Origin: Bacteroidota bacterium
GTDB taxonomy: Bacteria; Bacteroidota; Ignavibacteria; UBA10030; UBA8401
Assembly: GCA_030679145.1 (NCBI GenBank)
Contig: JAUXTU010000052.1
Coordinates: 1-64,000, forward strand
DNA: 64,000 nt
Direction of reading: 5' to 3'
Below the pieces are notes generated by a model. The model had not been told where the DNA came from and did not search any database. It was given only the letters and a program-made list of their open reading frames with translations. A program made the position numbers and the translations under genes. Positions 1 to 9,008 of this stretch are shown here, piece by piece. The stretch's first letter is position 1. Every line of letters begins with the position of its first letter.

Positions 1-411
1 GATCAGGAAACGACAGATTTTTTCCGTTGGAAGGTACAGTATACGACAGAAGAGCTCTCAGAATTGGTCAATAAAAAATCGGGATTTGATTTCGGAACAA
101 TTCTTTCATTAACACCGGTAAAGAGAGGTTCTTCGGGAAGAATTACGAGATTGAAAATTGAAGGAACAAAAAAGAGTTTAATCGTGGGAAAAGAATTGGA
201 AATCCGAAGATGGCTATCAAAATCTCATCTGTATAGTTCTGCGTTCGTTGTTACCAAAGAAAATGATACATTTACACTGCGCGGTGCAGGATGGGGACAT
301 GGTGTTGGATTTTGTCAGATCGGCGCAGCGGTGATGGCTGTTAAGGGGTTTCAGGCTGAAGAAATTGTGCAGCATTATTTTACGAATGCTGAGTTGAAGA
401 AATTATATTAG
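1..411 (+). CDS. SpoIID/LytB-domain protein, 5' truncated by window edge
   Basis: Open reading frame runs in from base 1; C-terminal GAGWGHGVGFCQIGAAVMAVKG is typical of SpoIID/LytB. Confidence 0.85.
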   Translation, partial: DQETTDFFRWKVQYTTEELSELVNKKSGFDFGTILSLTPVKRGSSGRITRLKIEGTKKSLIVGKELEIRRWLSKSHLYSSAFVVTKENDTFTLRGAGWGHGVGFCQIGAAVMAVKGFQAEEIVQHYFTNAELKKLY

Positions 412-416
412 TATTT

Positions 417-870
417 AACCGCGAAGACGCGAAGTCCGCAAAGAATTTTATGAAAGAACTAGAGCAAGAAACTGAACTGCTTGTTCATAAAGTGATCGGT
501 GCTGCGATTGAGGTTCATAAAGTTCTGGGTCCAGGTTATTTGGAATCTATCTATGAATCTGCTTTATGTATTGAACTTGAAAAAAGAAATATTGCATTTG
601 TACGTCAGCATAAAATAGCTGTTAGTTATAAAGGAAAAGAAATTGGAGAGGGGAGATTAGATTTATTTGTAGAGAATAAAGTTGTAGTAGAGCTTAAAAC
701 AGTTGAAGCACTTTTACCGATACATAAAGCACAAGTTATTTCATATCTGAAAACGACAGGTTGTCAGATAGCTCTTTTAATAAATTTCAACACGGTTGTT
801 CTTACGCAGGGTCTTCAAAGAATAATTTTAACAAAATAATTCTTTGCGCCCTTTGTGCTTTTGCGGTTTA
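417..870. repeat. Imperfect inverted repeats bracketing the GxxExxY gene
   Basis: Left arm 417-447 AACCGCGAAGACGCGAAGTCCGCAAAGAATT; right arm 838-870, reverse complement TAAACCGCAAAAGCACAAAGGGCGCAAAGAATT. Confidence 0.8.
450..839 (+). CDS. GxxExxY family protein
   Basis: VIGAAIEVHKVLGPGYLESIYESAL...VELKTVEALLPIHKAQVISYLK is characteristic of the family. Confidence 0.9.
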   Translation: MKELEQETELLVHKVIGAAIEVHKVLGPGYLESIYESALCIELEKRNIAFVRQHKIAVSYKGKEIGEGRLDLFVENKVVVELKTVEALLPIHKAQVISYLKTTGCQIALLINFNTVVLTQGLQRIILTK

Positions 871-884
871 TAGAAAGAAAAAAT

Positions 885-2153
885 ATGACATCAAGAAAAC
901 TATGGTCGTGGATCCCAACGTTGTATTTCGGACAAGGAATCCCGTACGTTGTTGTGATGAGTATTTCCGTCATTATGTATAAGAAGATGGGAATTTCGAA
1001 CACCGACATTGCTTTATATACAAGTTGGTTGTATCTGCCGTGGGTGATCAAACCGTTGTGGTCGCCGTTTGTTGATATGTTCCGTACAAAACGGTTCTGG
1101 ATCGTTACATTGCAATTGTTGATCGGTGCGGCGCTTGCCGGAGTTGCATTCACCATTCCTCTTCCAAGTTTTTTTCAGATAACACTTGCCGTCTTTTGGC
1201 TGATGGCATTCAGTTCTGCAACGCATGACATTGCCGCAGATGGATTTTATATGCTTGCGCTTGAGCAGCATCAACAGGCGGCATTTGTTGGTGTGCGCAG
1301 CACTTTCTACCGAATAGCAATGATCATGGGGCAGGGAGCGTTAGTCTATCTTGCCGGATATTTGGAAATGCACGCAGGTTCATTAGCGATGGCGTGGTCG
1401 ATCACGTTCTTTGTTCTCGCCGGCATGTTTCTTTCTCTGGCGATCTATCATAAATTCGTTCTGCCGTACCCGGTTTCTGATAAACCAACAGTGTCCGATG
1501 CAAGTCATAATGTATTGAAAGAATTTACCAGTACGTTTGGTTCATTCTTCAAGAAAAAAAATATCGGAATCATTCTCGCATTCCTTCTTTTGTATCGCTT
1601 TGCCGAAGCCCAGTTGGTAAAATTAGTGACACCATTTCTTTTGGACCCTCGAATTGAAGGAGGACTAGGGCTGACAACGCAGGAAGTCGGCATTGTGTAC
1701 GGAACGGTCGGCGTTATTGCACTGACGCTTGGCGGACTTCTTGGTGGAGTTGTCATAGCAAAACGGGGATTGAAGTTCTGGCTCTGGATCATGGTCTGCG
1801 CAATTCATTTTCCGGATGCGATGTTCATTTATCTTTCTCAAGTTCAACCAGAAAATTTTTATTTCATCAGTGCGGCTGTTGCCATTGAACAATTCGGGTA
1901 TGGATTTGGATTCACAGCGTATATGCTCTTTATGATTATGACCTCTGAAGGTGAGCATAAAACAGCACATTATGCTATTTGTACAGGATTTATGGCGTTG
2001 GGAATGATGCTTCCCGGAATGTTCAGCGGATGGCTTCAAGATCAGATCGGTTATCAGCATTTCTTTTTATGGGTGATGGCATCAACGATCCCGGGATTTA
2101 TTATTGCAGCGTTGGTAAAGATACCGGAAGAGTTTGGAAAGAAAAAAGCATAG
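885..2153 (+). CDS. MFS transporter (AmpG-like)
   Basis: Multi-TM protein; WIPTLYFGQGIPYVVV...LPWVIKPLWSPFVD; ATG at 885 preferred over GTG at 855. Confidence 0.8.
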   Translation: MTSRKLWSWIPTLYFGQGIPYVVVMSISVIMYKKMGISNTDIALYTSWLYLPWVIKPLWSPFVDMFRTKRFWIVTLQLLIGAALAGVAFTIPLPSFFQITLAVFWLMAFSSATHDIAADGFYMLALEQHQQAAFVGVRSTFYRIAMIMGQGALVYLAGYLEMHAGSLAMAWSITFFVLAGMFLSLAIYHKFVLPYPVSDKPTVSDASHNVLKEFTSTFGSFFKKKNIGIILAFLLLYRFAEAQLVKLVTPFLLDPRIEGGLGLTTQEVGIVYGTVGVIALTLGGLLGGVVIAKRGLKFWLWIMVCAIHFPDAMFIYLSQVQPENFYFISAAVAIEQFGYGFGFTAYMLFMIMTSEGEHKTAHYAICTGFMALGMMLPGMFSGWLQDQIGYQHFFLWVMASTIPGFIIAALVKIPEEFGKKKA

Positions 2154-2178
2154 AAGCTTTTAAATTATTTCAGTCAAT

Positions 2179-2232
2179 GTCATTCTGAGTCCCGCCGTTG
2201 TTTGGCGGGGCGAAGAATCTCGCTTTTCTGCT
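2179..2232. repeat. Dispersed GTCATTCTGAG...GAAGAATCTCG palindromic repeat
   Basis: GTCATTCTGAGTCCCGCCGTTGTTTGGCGGGGCGAAGAATCTCG with internal CCCGCC/GGCGGG hairpin; related copies at 4033, 7087, 8930, 30440, 44016. Confidence 0.75.
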
Positions 2233-2252
2233 AAAACATTGAGAAAAATCGT

Positions 2253-2316
2253 TGCCACAGATTCACAGATTAAAGTTATGAAAATATTTCTGTGATAATC
2301 TGAGCAATCTGTGGCA
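2253..2316. repeat. Inverted repeat TGCCACAGATT...AATCTGTGGCA
   Basis: Outer arms 2253-2263 and 2306-2316 pair exactly; nested ACAGATTA/TAATCTG. Confidence 0.75.
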
Positions 2317-2365
2317 TAAAAAACTATACTGAGTAGTTACGATTTTTTATTTAACAATAAACATT

Positions 2366-3310
2366 ATGAAATCAAAAAAATATATTATCGGAATGGACGG
2401 CGGCGGAACAAAAACGCACGCTATCATTGCTGACGCAAATGGTAAAATTCTCAAAATGCATTTTGCGGGACCATCGAACTTTCAGATCATGGGAGTTGAA
2501 AAAGCGGCAGAGACTATTTTCTCATTGATCGAAATTTGTTGTGAGTCCGTCAATTGTGAGATAAAAAATGTTGCGGCTGTTGCCTGCGGTTTGACCGGTG
2601 CGGGACGAATTGGTGATCAGAAACGAATGGCAGAGGGATTGAAGAAATTTGCTGAGTCGAAGAATGCTAAACTGAAGAACATCATCATCGAAAGTGATGC
2701 GCGCATTGCCTTAGAAGGAGCATTCAAAGGTGACGCAGGGATCATTCTTATTGCGGGAACAGGATCGATCGCGTTCGGTAAAGATTCTAAAGGGAAAGTG
2801 CATCGCGTTGGCGGATGGGGGAGAATGCTGGGTGATGAAGGGAGCGGATATTTTATCGGCAGGTTGGGACTTACAGCCGTAACGCGCCATATTGACGGAC
2901 GAGGTGAGAAAACAAAACTGACATCGATGATCGCAAAAGAATTTGGATTGACCGATCAAACCGCAATTATTGATGCTGTCTATAAAAATAATTTTGATAT
3001 CGCATCAGTAGCACCATTAGTTTTAAAAGCGGCAGAAAAAAAAGACTCAATTTGTTTCACGATTGTTGAAACCGCAGTGATTGATCTTGCAGAACATATC
3101 CGTGTTGCCGGATTAAAGATAATTCCACATTCTGCTAAAAAAGTGAAAACAAAAATTCATGTCTCACTCATCGGCGGATTGATCGCCAATGATACGCTGA
3201 TCTCTCGATTGCTTAAACAATATCTCGCATATAATCATCCGAATATGGAGATCATTTCCCCAATGGCTTCCCCTGCGTACGGCGCGGTGGTGATGGGAAT
3301 GAAGAAATAA
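2366..3310 (+). CDS. BadF/BadG/BcrA/BcrD ATPase family / N-acetylglucosamine kinase-like
   Basis: GMDGGGTKTHAIIAD and GDAGIILIAGTGSIAFG ASKHA motifs. Confidence 0.85.
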   Translation: MKSKKYIIGMDGGGTKTHAIIADANGKILKMHFAGPSNFQIMGVEKAAETIFSLIEICCESVNCEIKNVAAVACGLTGAGRIGDQKRMAEGLKKFAESKNAKLKNIIIESDARIALEGAFKGDAGIILIAGTGSIAFGKDSKGKVHRVGGWGRMLGDEGSGYFIGRLGLTAVTRHIDGRGEKTKLTSMIAKEFGLTDQTAIIDAVYKNNFDIASVAPLVLKAAEKKDSICFTIVETAVIDLAEHIRVAGLKIIPHSAKKVKTKIHVSLIGGLIANDTLISRLLKQYLAYNHPNMEIISPMASPAYGAVVMGMKK

Positions 3311-3385
3311 AGTCGGGTAATATTTATTAGCGCATATTATCCGACTTTCAGCAGTACAATTTCTAGTTAGGTAACTGTAAATAAT

Positions 3386-3898
3386 ATGGTACATAAATCA
3401 GGTCGTAAAAATAAACTTACTGGTCAAGCTGGTGAATACCTTGTTGCTGCCGAATTAGCGAGAATGGATCTAATAGCGACAACATTTACTGGAAATGTTC
3501 CAGATTATGATATTATTGCTTCAGATGGAAAAGGAAGACACGTTAGTGTTCAAGTTAAAACTTCTAATTCTGAATCCTGGCATTTCAATATTTCTAGTTT
3601 TTGCAAAATTACCTTTGATGGGAATCGACAAATAATTGGAGAACCAAATAGAGCGCCTATAAATAGATTGATCGTTGTGTTTGTGATATTATCACATAAT
3701 CGTGAAAAACGGGATCGATTTTTTTTGTTGAATTGGTTGAAATTACAAAAAATAATTATATCTAGGCATAAATACTGGTTAGATGCTCACAATGGTGTTC
3801 GTCCAAAAAATCCAGAATCTCTGCATGCTGCACTCACGGTGCTCGAAATAAAACAGTTTGAAGATAAGTGGGAAAGTGTATTACGAAGTTTAAAATAA
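3386..3898 (+). CDS. PD-(D/E)XK-like nuclease-fold hypothetical protein
   Basis: TGQAGEYLVAAELAR...PDYDIIASDGKGRHVSVQVKTS matches D...QVK core arrangement. Confidence 0.5.
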   Translation: MVHKSGRKNKLTGQAGEYLVAAELARMDLIATTFTGNVPDYDIIASDGKGRHVSVQVKTSNSESWHFNISSFCKITFDGNRQIIGEPNRAPINRLIVVFVILSHNREKRDRFFLLNWLKLQKIIISRHKYWLDAHNGVRPKNPESLHAALTVLEIKQFEDKWESVLRSLK

Positions 3899-4032
3899 AA
3901 ATTACGCGTTGTCATCTCGTTTCCAAACTCTCAGATTGTGTGAAAAGTATTTAGTTGGTTAGTTTTGTAAGTTCTGAAAACAAATAACAAAAATATAGGT
4001 TGTATATCAACATGAAGTTTTCACAAGAAGCT

Positions 4033-4166
4033 ATCTCAAAAATAGCGGTCATTGCGAGGGAGCGACTTGTCCGCCATCTTTTTGGCGGAAGCGACCAAAG
4101 CAATCTCCAAAGGTTCAGAATAAAAACGAGATTGCTTCGACAAAAAACGTCTCGCAATGACAATGA
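4033..4166. repeat. Dispersed GTCATTGCGAG...CTCGCAATGAC inverted repeat
   Basis: GGTCATTGCGAGGGAGCGA...AGCAATCTC / GAGATTGCTTCG...CTCGCAATGAC; left half repeated at 30427-30494. Confidence 0.75.
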
Positions 4167-4167
4167 T

Positions 4168-7056
4168 TTGGGATTTTTAAGATGGCTTTTAATATTTTGT
4201 TTAAGTTTTGTCTTGTTGAGTTGTTCCTCTACAGAACAATCTACCAGCATCAATGGCTCTAAAAGCAGATCGAATACTCTTGTTGCCGATTCATCGGCAT
4301 CGTTAAATCAAACTCATGCTTGGGCAGATTCGGTTCTTCAGCAAATGTCCCTTCGTGAAAAAGTTGCACAACTATTCATTATTTGGACAAAAGCGGGATT
4401 TTTTGCAAACGATGAAAAGCAATGGCAGGAGAATCTCCGCTACGCACAAAACGTAGGAGTCGGTGGATTCTATTTTTCAAACGGAAGTGCTTATGGCTTT
4501 CCGGTAAATGCGAACAAACTGCAACAGATTTCAAAAATTCCACTACTAATGACGGCAGATTTTGAATGGGGAGCGGGTATGCGTATTCAGGAAGCGACGA
4601 CATTTCCCCGTGCAATGTCGCTTGGAGCAACGCGCGATACGAATCTTGCCTACAAAATGGGAAAAGCAACCGCACGTGAAGCGAGGGCGTTAGGAATTTA
4701 TCAAAATTATTCGCCGACAGTGGATATAAATAATAATCCTAAGAATCCCGTCATTAATACCCGTTCATTCGGAGAAGATCCAAAATTAGTAAGTGATTTT
4801 GCTCGAGCATTTATTAGAGGAACGCAGGAAGAAAATGTGATTGCCACTGTAAAACATTTTCCGGGACATGGGGATACTGATATTGATACACATTTGGATA
4901 TTCCGTCCATCAATATTTCACGTGAGAGATTTGACAGCGTTGAACTTGTTCCTTTTAAGGATGCGATCAATAATGGTGTGATGAGTGTGATGATTTCGCA
5001 TATTCATGCCGTAACATTTGATGATACTAATTCTCTTCCTTCAACGGCTTCAGAGAATATTGTTACAAAATTGCTTAAAGATGAATTGAAATTCGATGGA
5101 CTTATTATTACCGATGCGTTAGCGATGAAGGGTGTGACGAAACTATTTTCACCCGGTGAAGCAGCCAAGCGTGCAGTAAAAGCAGGTGCAGATATGTTGG
5201 TAATGTCTCCCAATACTGATGAAGCAATAGATTCCTTGATCGAAGCGGTACAACGCGGAGAAATTACCGAGCAGCGCATCAATCGTTCGGTGAAAAAAAT
5301 ATTGGAGTACAAACAATGGTGTGGACTTGACACAAACCGGTATGTTGATGTTGATGCTGTTTCGAAAGTAGTTGCAAATAATTCGCACAAAGAATTAGCA
5401 AAAGAGATCGCAAGAAAATCAATTACGGTGCTGGGAAATGAAGATGGAATATTACCGCTCCGGAATCTTAATGGTAAAAAAATTCTTGATATTGTTTTTT
5501 CAGACACGGAAGAACCGGAGGATGCAAAAGAATTACATGAAGAACTCTTCAACCGCAAAAGAATAGAATTGGTGCGTATCGATCCTCGCAGCAATCAAAT
5601 GGAATATGAAGATGTTTTGAAAAAAGCAAAATTCGCCGATCTGATCATCTGTCAGTTCATGTTCTATATTCGATCGGAAGCAATGTCCGGACGGTTACCC
5701 AAAAAAGCATCTGACTTGATGACGGCAATCGCTGCATTGCAAAAACCAATCGTTACGATATCAACCGGAAATCCGTATGTTGCAATGGATTTTCCACCTG
5801 TCAATGCATATGTAGCTACGTTTAGTCCGAGCAAAGCTTCGATTGAAGCGGCTGCAGAAGTGATCTTTGGAGAACAACCTGCGCGCGGAAAACTGCCAAT
5901 AACCATTCCGGGTAGATATCAATTTGGACAAGGTGTAGAATACCAAGCTTTGATATTACGAAATGGTGAGCCGGGAGAGGCTGGTTTCGATGCAGATTCA
6001 TTAGTGCTTGTTGATTCCATAATTGAAAAAGCGATCGCAGATTCTGCGTTTCCGGGAGCAGTGCTTCTTGTTGCCAGAAATGGAATTGTTGCTCATGAAA
6101 AATCATACGGAAGATTCATGTATGATTCATCATCAGAGAAAATGACAACCGATGCGATCTTCGATCTTGCTTCGGTAACCAAAGTGATATCAACGACAAG
6201 CGCAGTGATGAGATTAGTAGAAGAGAAAAAAATATCATTACAAGATAAAGTCGTTAAATATTTCCCCGCATTTGGACAGAACGGCAAAGAGAATGTAACG
6301 ATCTATAATCTTCTTGTTCACAACAGCGGGTTACAGGCGTGGAGAAAATATTATGAATTCTGCGACACATCGCAATGTGTTTTAGATTCGATCTTCGTTG
6401 CGCCGCTGATCTATACTACAGGAGATTCTACATTGTATAGTGATCTTGGATTGATCACAATTGGAAAAATTATCGAGAGGGTGACCAAGACGACGCTTGC
6501 AAATTATGTTGATTCGGTATTCTTCAAACCGCTGGGAATGAAAAATACAATGTATAATCCACCGGTTGAACTATGGAAACGTGTTGTGCCGACAGAAATC
6601 GATTCATTCTGGAAGAAAACATATACGGCTGTGCGTGGAAGAGTTCATGATGAGAATGCTGCGACACTTGGCGGAATTTCGGGGCACGCCGGTTTATTTT
6701 CAACCGCATCCGATCTCTCAAAGATCCTGCAAATGGAATTGAATTATGGAATCTATAATGGAAAGAGATATCTCGATTCTGCAACAATTGCTGCTTTTAT
6801 TAAACGGCAGTCAATCAACAGCAGTCGTGGGATTGGATGGGACACACGCGCCGAAGGAAGATCGTTTACCGGTCAGTATGCTTCGCCAATCACATTTATG
6901 CATACCGGATTTACGGGAACATCAGTCGTTGTTGATCCGACAAAAAATATCATTGTCATTTTTTTAACGAACAGAGTCTATCCGACGAGAAGTAATTTAA
7001 AGATATTACGTGTTCGCCCCGCAGTTCATGATGCGATTTTTAAAGCATTGAAATAG
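4168..7056 (+). CDS. GH3 beta-N-acetylhexosaminidase fused to serine beta-lactamase-family domain, lipoprotein
   Basis: NagZ motif KHFPGHGDTDIDTHLDIP; C-terminal SxxK motif ASVTK; lipobox-like LLSCSS. ORF opens at 4000 but the first ~55 codons are a dispersed repeat; TTG at 4168 is a candidate start. Confidence 0.85.
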   Translation: MGFLRWLLIFCLSFVLLSCSSTEQSTSINGSKSRSNTLVADSSASLNQTHAWADSVLQQMSLREKVAQLFIIWTKAGFFANDEKQWQENLRYAQNVGVGGFYFSNGSAYGFPVNANKLQQISKIPLLMTADFEWGAGMRIQEATTFPRAMSLGATRDTNLAYKMGKATAREARALGIYQNYSPTVDINNNPKNPVINTRSFGEDPKLVSDFARAFIRGTQEENVIATVKHFPGHGDTDIDTHLDIPSINISRERFDSVELVPFKDAINNGVMSVMISHIHAVTFDDTNSLPSTASENIVTKLLKDELKFDGLIITDALAMKGVTKLFSPGEAAKRAVKAGADMLVMSPNTDEAIDSLIEAVQRGEITEQRINRSVKKILEYKQWCGLDTNRYVDVDAVSKVVANNSHKELAKEIARKSITVLGNEDGILPLRNLNGKKILDIVFSDTEEPEDAKELHEELFNRKRIELVRIDPRSNQMEYEDVLKKAKFADLIICQFMFYIRSEAMSGRLPKKASDLMTAIAALQKPIVTISTGNPYVAMDFPPVNAYVATFSPSKASIEAAAEVIFGEQPARGKLPITIPGRYQFGQGVEYQALILRNGEPGEAGFDADSLVLVDSIIEKAIADSAFPGAVLLVARNGIVAHEKSYGRFMYDSSSEKMTTDAIFDLASVTKVISTTSAVMRLVEEKKISLQDKVVKYFPAFGQNGKENVTIYNLLVHNSGLQAWRKYYEFCDTSQCVLDSIFVAPLIYTTGDSTLYSDLGLITIGKIIERVTKTTLANYVDSVFFKPLGMKNTMYNPPVELWKRVVPTEIDSFWKKTYTAVRGRVHDENAATLGGISGHAGLFSTASDLSKILQMELNYGIYNGKRYLDSATIAAFIKRQSINSSRGIGWDTRAEGRSFTGQYASPITFMHTGFTGTSVVVDPTKNIIVIFLTNRVYPTRSNLKILRVRPAVHDAIFKALK

Positions 7057-7086
7057 ATCAGATGAACTCAAAAACTAATTATGGTG

Positions 7087-7195
7087 TCATTCCGAACGAC
7101 GTCCCAAAGGGACAAGTGAGGAATCTCGTTTTTATTATTGAATCCAAAAACAAGATTTCTCTCCCGACGAACAACGTCGGGATCGAAATGACAAT
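7087..7195. repeat. Dispersed GTCATTCCGA...GGAATCTCG / AAGATTTCTC...GAAATGAC inverted repeat
   Basis: Same family as 2179 and 4033. Confidence 0.65.
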
Positions 7196-7303
7196 GATTA
7201 AATACTTTTGAGGCAATTTTTCACTGAACTGAACTTTCTTTCTTAAAAAACCAGTTTTTTCCCCACTGAAAAAATCGTATCTTTTCCCACAAAATTACTA
7301 ACA

Positions 7304-7337
7304 AGACCTTCCAGGTTTTTAAAAACCTGGAAGGTCT
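7304..7337. repeat. Perfect palindrome AGACCTTCCAGGTTTTT/AAAAACCTGGAAGGTCT
   Basis: Read directly; lies 22 bp upstream of the P5CDH start. Confidence 0.85.
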
Positions 7338-7358
7338 ATAATACACTGTGGAGTTTAT

Positions 7359-8912
7359 ATGCCTACTAAATTCAAGAACGAACCTCTTACTGACTTTTCA
7401 AAACCGGCAAACAAAAAAGCAATGGAAAAAGCACTTGCTAAAGTCCGCGCGGAACTTGGTAAAGAATATCCAATCGTGATCAGTGGAGAGCGAATAACAA
7501 CAACGGAAAAATTGTATTCGTACAATCCAAGTAAACCTGCAGAAGTGATTGGTGTTCATCAAAAAGCAAACGTAGATCTTGCAAACAAAGCAATTGAAGA
7601 AGCGTCAAAAACATTTGAGATATGGAAAAATGTTCCTGCAAAAAAACGTGCTGATTACCTCTTCAAAGCAGCTGCGTTAATGCGAAAACGGAAGTTTGAA
7701 TTTTGTTCAATGCTCACATACGAAGTTGGCAAATCGTGGGCAGAAGCGGATGCGGATACTGCAGAAGCGATCGACTTTCTGGAATTTTATGGACGAGAAA
7801 TGCTTCGACTTGCCGCGCCTCAACCGTTGATTAAAGTTGTCGGTGAAAAAAATGAGCTGCGTTATATTCCTCTTGGTGTCGGCGTGTGTGTTCCACCATG
7901 GAATTTTGCTCTCGCTATTCTTGTTGGTATGACCTCTGCAGCTGTTGTAGCAGGAAATGCGGTTGTTTTAAAACCATCCAGCGATTCTCCGACGATTGGG
8001 TACAAGTTCTTTGCATTGATGGAGGAGGTCGGTTTACCGAAAGGTGTCATCAATTATATTACAGGACCCGGTGGAGCAGTAGGTGATACAATGGTTGCAC
8101 ATCCGAAAACGCGATTCGTTTCGTTCACCGGTTCAAAAGAAGTTGGCGTTCATATCAATGAACTCGCTGCGAAAGTTCAAACGGGGCAAATTTGGCTGAA
8201 GCGTGTCGTTGCTGAAATGGGGGGAAAAGATTCTATCCTTATTGATAATGAATCAGATCTTGATTCGGCAGCGCAGGCAACGGTAGCATCAGCATTCGGT
8301 TTTCAAGGACAAAAATGTTCTGCGGCATCACGCGCAATTGTTGTAGAATCAGTGTATGATAAATTTGTTGAGAAGGTTGTCGAGCGAACCAAAAAATTAA
8401 AAGTTGGCGCTCCGGAAGATTTCTCAAACTATATGGGTCCGGTGGTGAATAAAGGTTCAATGGAAAAGATATTGAACTATATCGAAACAGGCGTTAAAGA
8501 AGGTGGGCGAATTGTAGCCGGTGGAAAACGAGTTGGGACTGATGGATATTTCATCCAGCCGACGGTTATTGCAGATGTTGATGCAAAAGCAACGATATCA
8601 CAGGAGGAAATTTTCGGTCCGGTAGTGGCAATCATTAAAGCAAAGAATTTCGATCACGCGCTTGAGATTGCGAACAATACGGAATTCGGTCTCACGGGCG
8701 GCGTGTGGACGAAGAATAAAAAGAAACAGGAACGTGCAAAGAATGAATTCCATGTGGGGAATTTCTATATTAACAGGAAGATCACAGGCGCATTTGTCGG
8801 CGTTCATCCATTCGGTGGATTCAATATGAGCGGAACAGATTCCAAAGCAGGCGGAAGAGATTATCTGTTATTATTCACGCAGGCAAAATTAATTTCGCAT
8901 AAAGTAAAATAA
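7359..8912 (+). CDS. rocA: L-glutamate gamma-semialdehyde (1-pyrroline-5-carboxylate) dehydrogenase
   Basis: ALDH with PPWNFALAI, FTGSKEVG, EMGGKD, GFQGQKCSA, EEIFGPV motifs; length typical of P5CDH. Confidence 0.88.
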   Translation: MPTKFKNEPLTDFSKPANKKAMEKALAKVRAELGKEYPIVISGERITTTEKLYSYNPSKPAEVIGVHQKANVDLANKAIEEASKTFEIWKNVPAKKRADYLFKAAALMRKRKFEFCSMLTYEVGKSWAEADADTAEAIDFLEFYGREMLRLAAPQPLIKVVGEKNELRYIPLGVGVCVPPWNFALAILVGMTSAAVVAGNAVVLKPSSDSPTIGYKFFALMEEVGLPKGVINYITGPGGAVGDTMVAHPKTRFVSFTGSKEVGVHINELAAKVQTGQIWLKRVVAEMGGKDSILIDNESDLDSAAQATVASAFGFQGQKCSAASRAIVVESVYDKFVEKVVERTKKLKVGAPEDFSNYMGPVVNKGSMEKILNYIETGVKEGGRIVAGGKRVGTDGYFIQPTVIADVDAKATISQEEIFGPVVAIIKAKNFDHALEIANNTEFGLTGGVWTKNKKKQERAKNEFHVGNFYINRKITGAFVGVHPFGGFNMSGTDSKAGGRDYLLLFTQAKLISHKVK

Positions 8913-8929
8913 TTATAATCGTCATGCTG

Positions 8930-8985
8930 ACGTATGTCAGCATCTTTCATTAGGTATAGATTCCGACATACGTCGGAATGACGTA
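8930..8985. repeat. Dispersed GTCATGCTGACGTATGTCAGCATCTTT...AGATTCCGACATACGTCGGAATGAC repeat
   Basis: Two sub-hairpins (GCTGACGTATGTCAGC and TTCCGACATACGTCGGAA). Confidence 0.7.
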
Positions 8986-9008
8986 TGAAAAAATAACAAG
9001 GAGTTCCA

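Noticed and set aside
761-1274. ORFs 761..982 (+), 815..1156 (-), 1014..1274 (-)
   Set aside because: Overlap the well-supported GxxExxY and MFS genes in other frames; no recognisable domains.
5004-5594. 196-aa minus-strand ORF inside the GH3 gene
   Set aside because: Low-complexity Ser-rich shadow translation opposite a clear GH3 domain.
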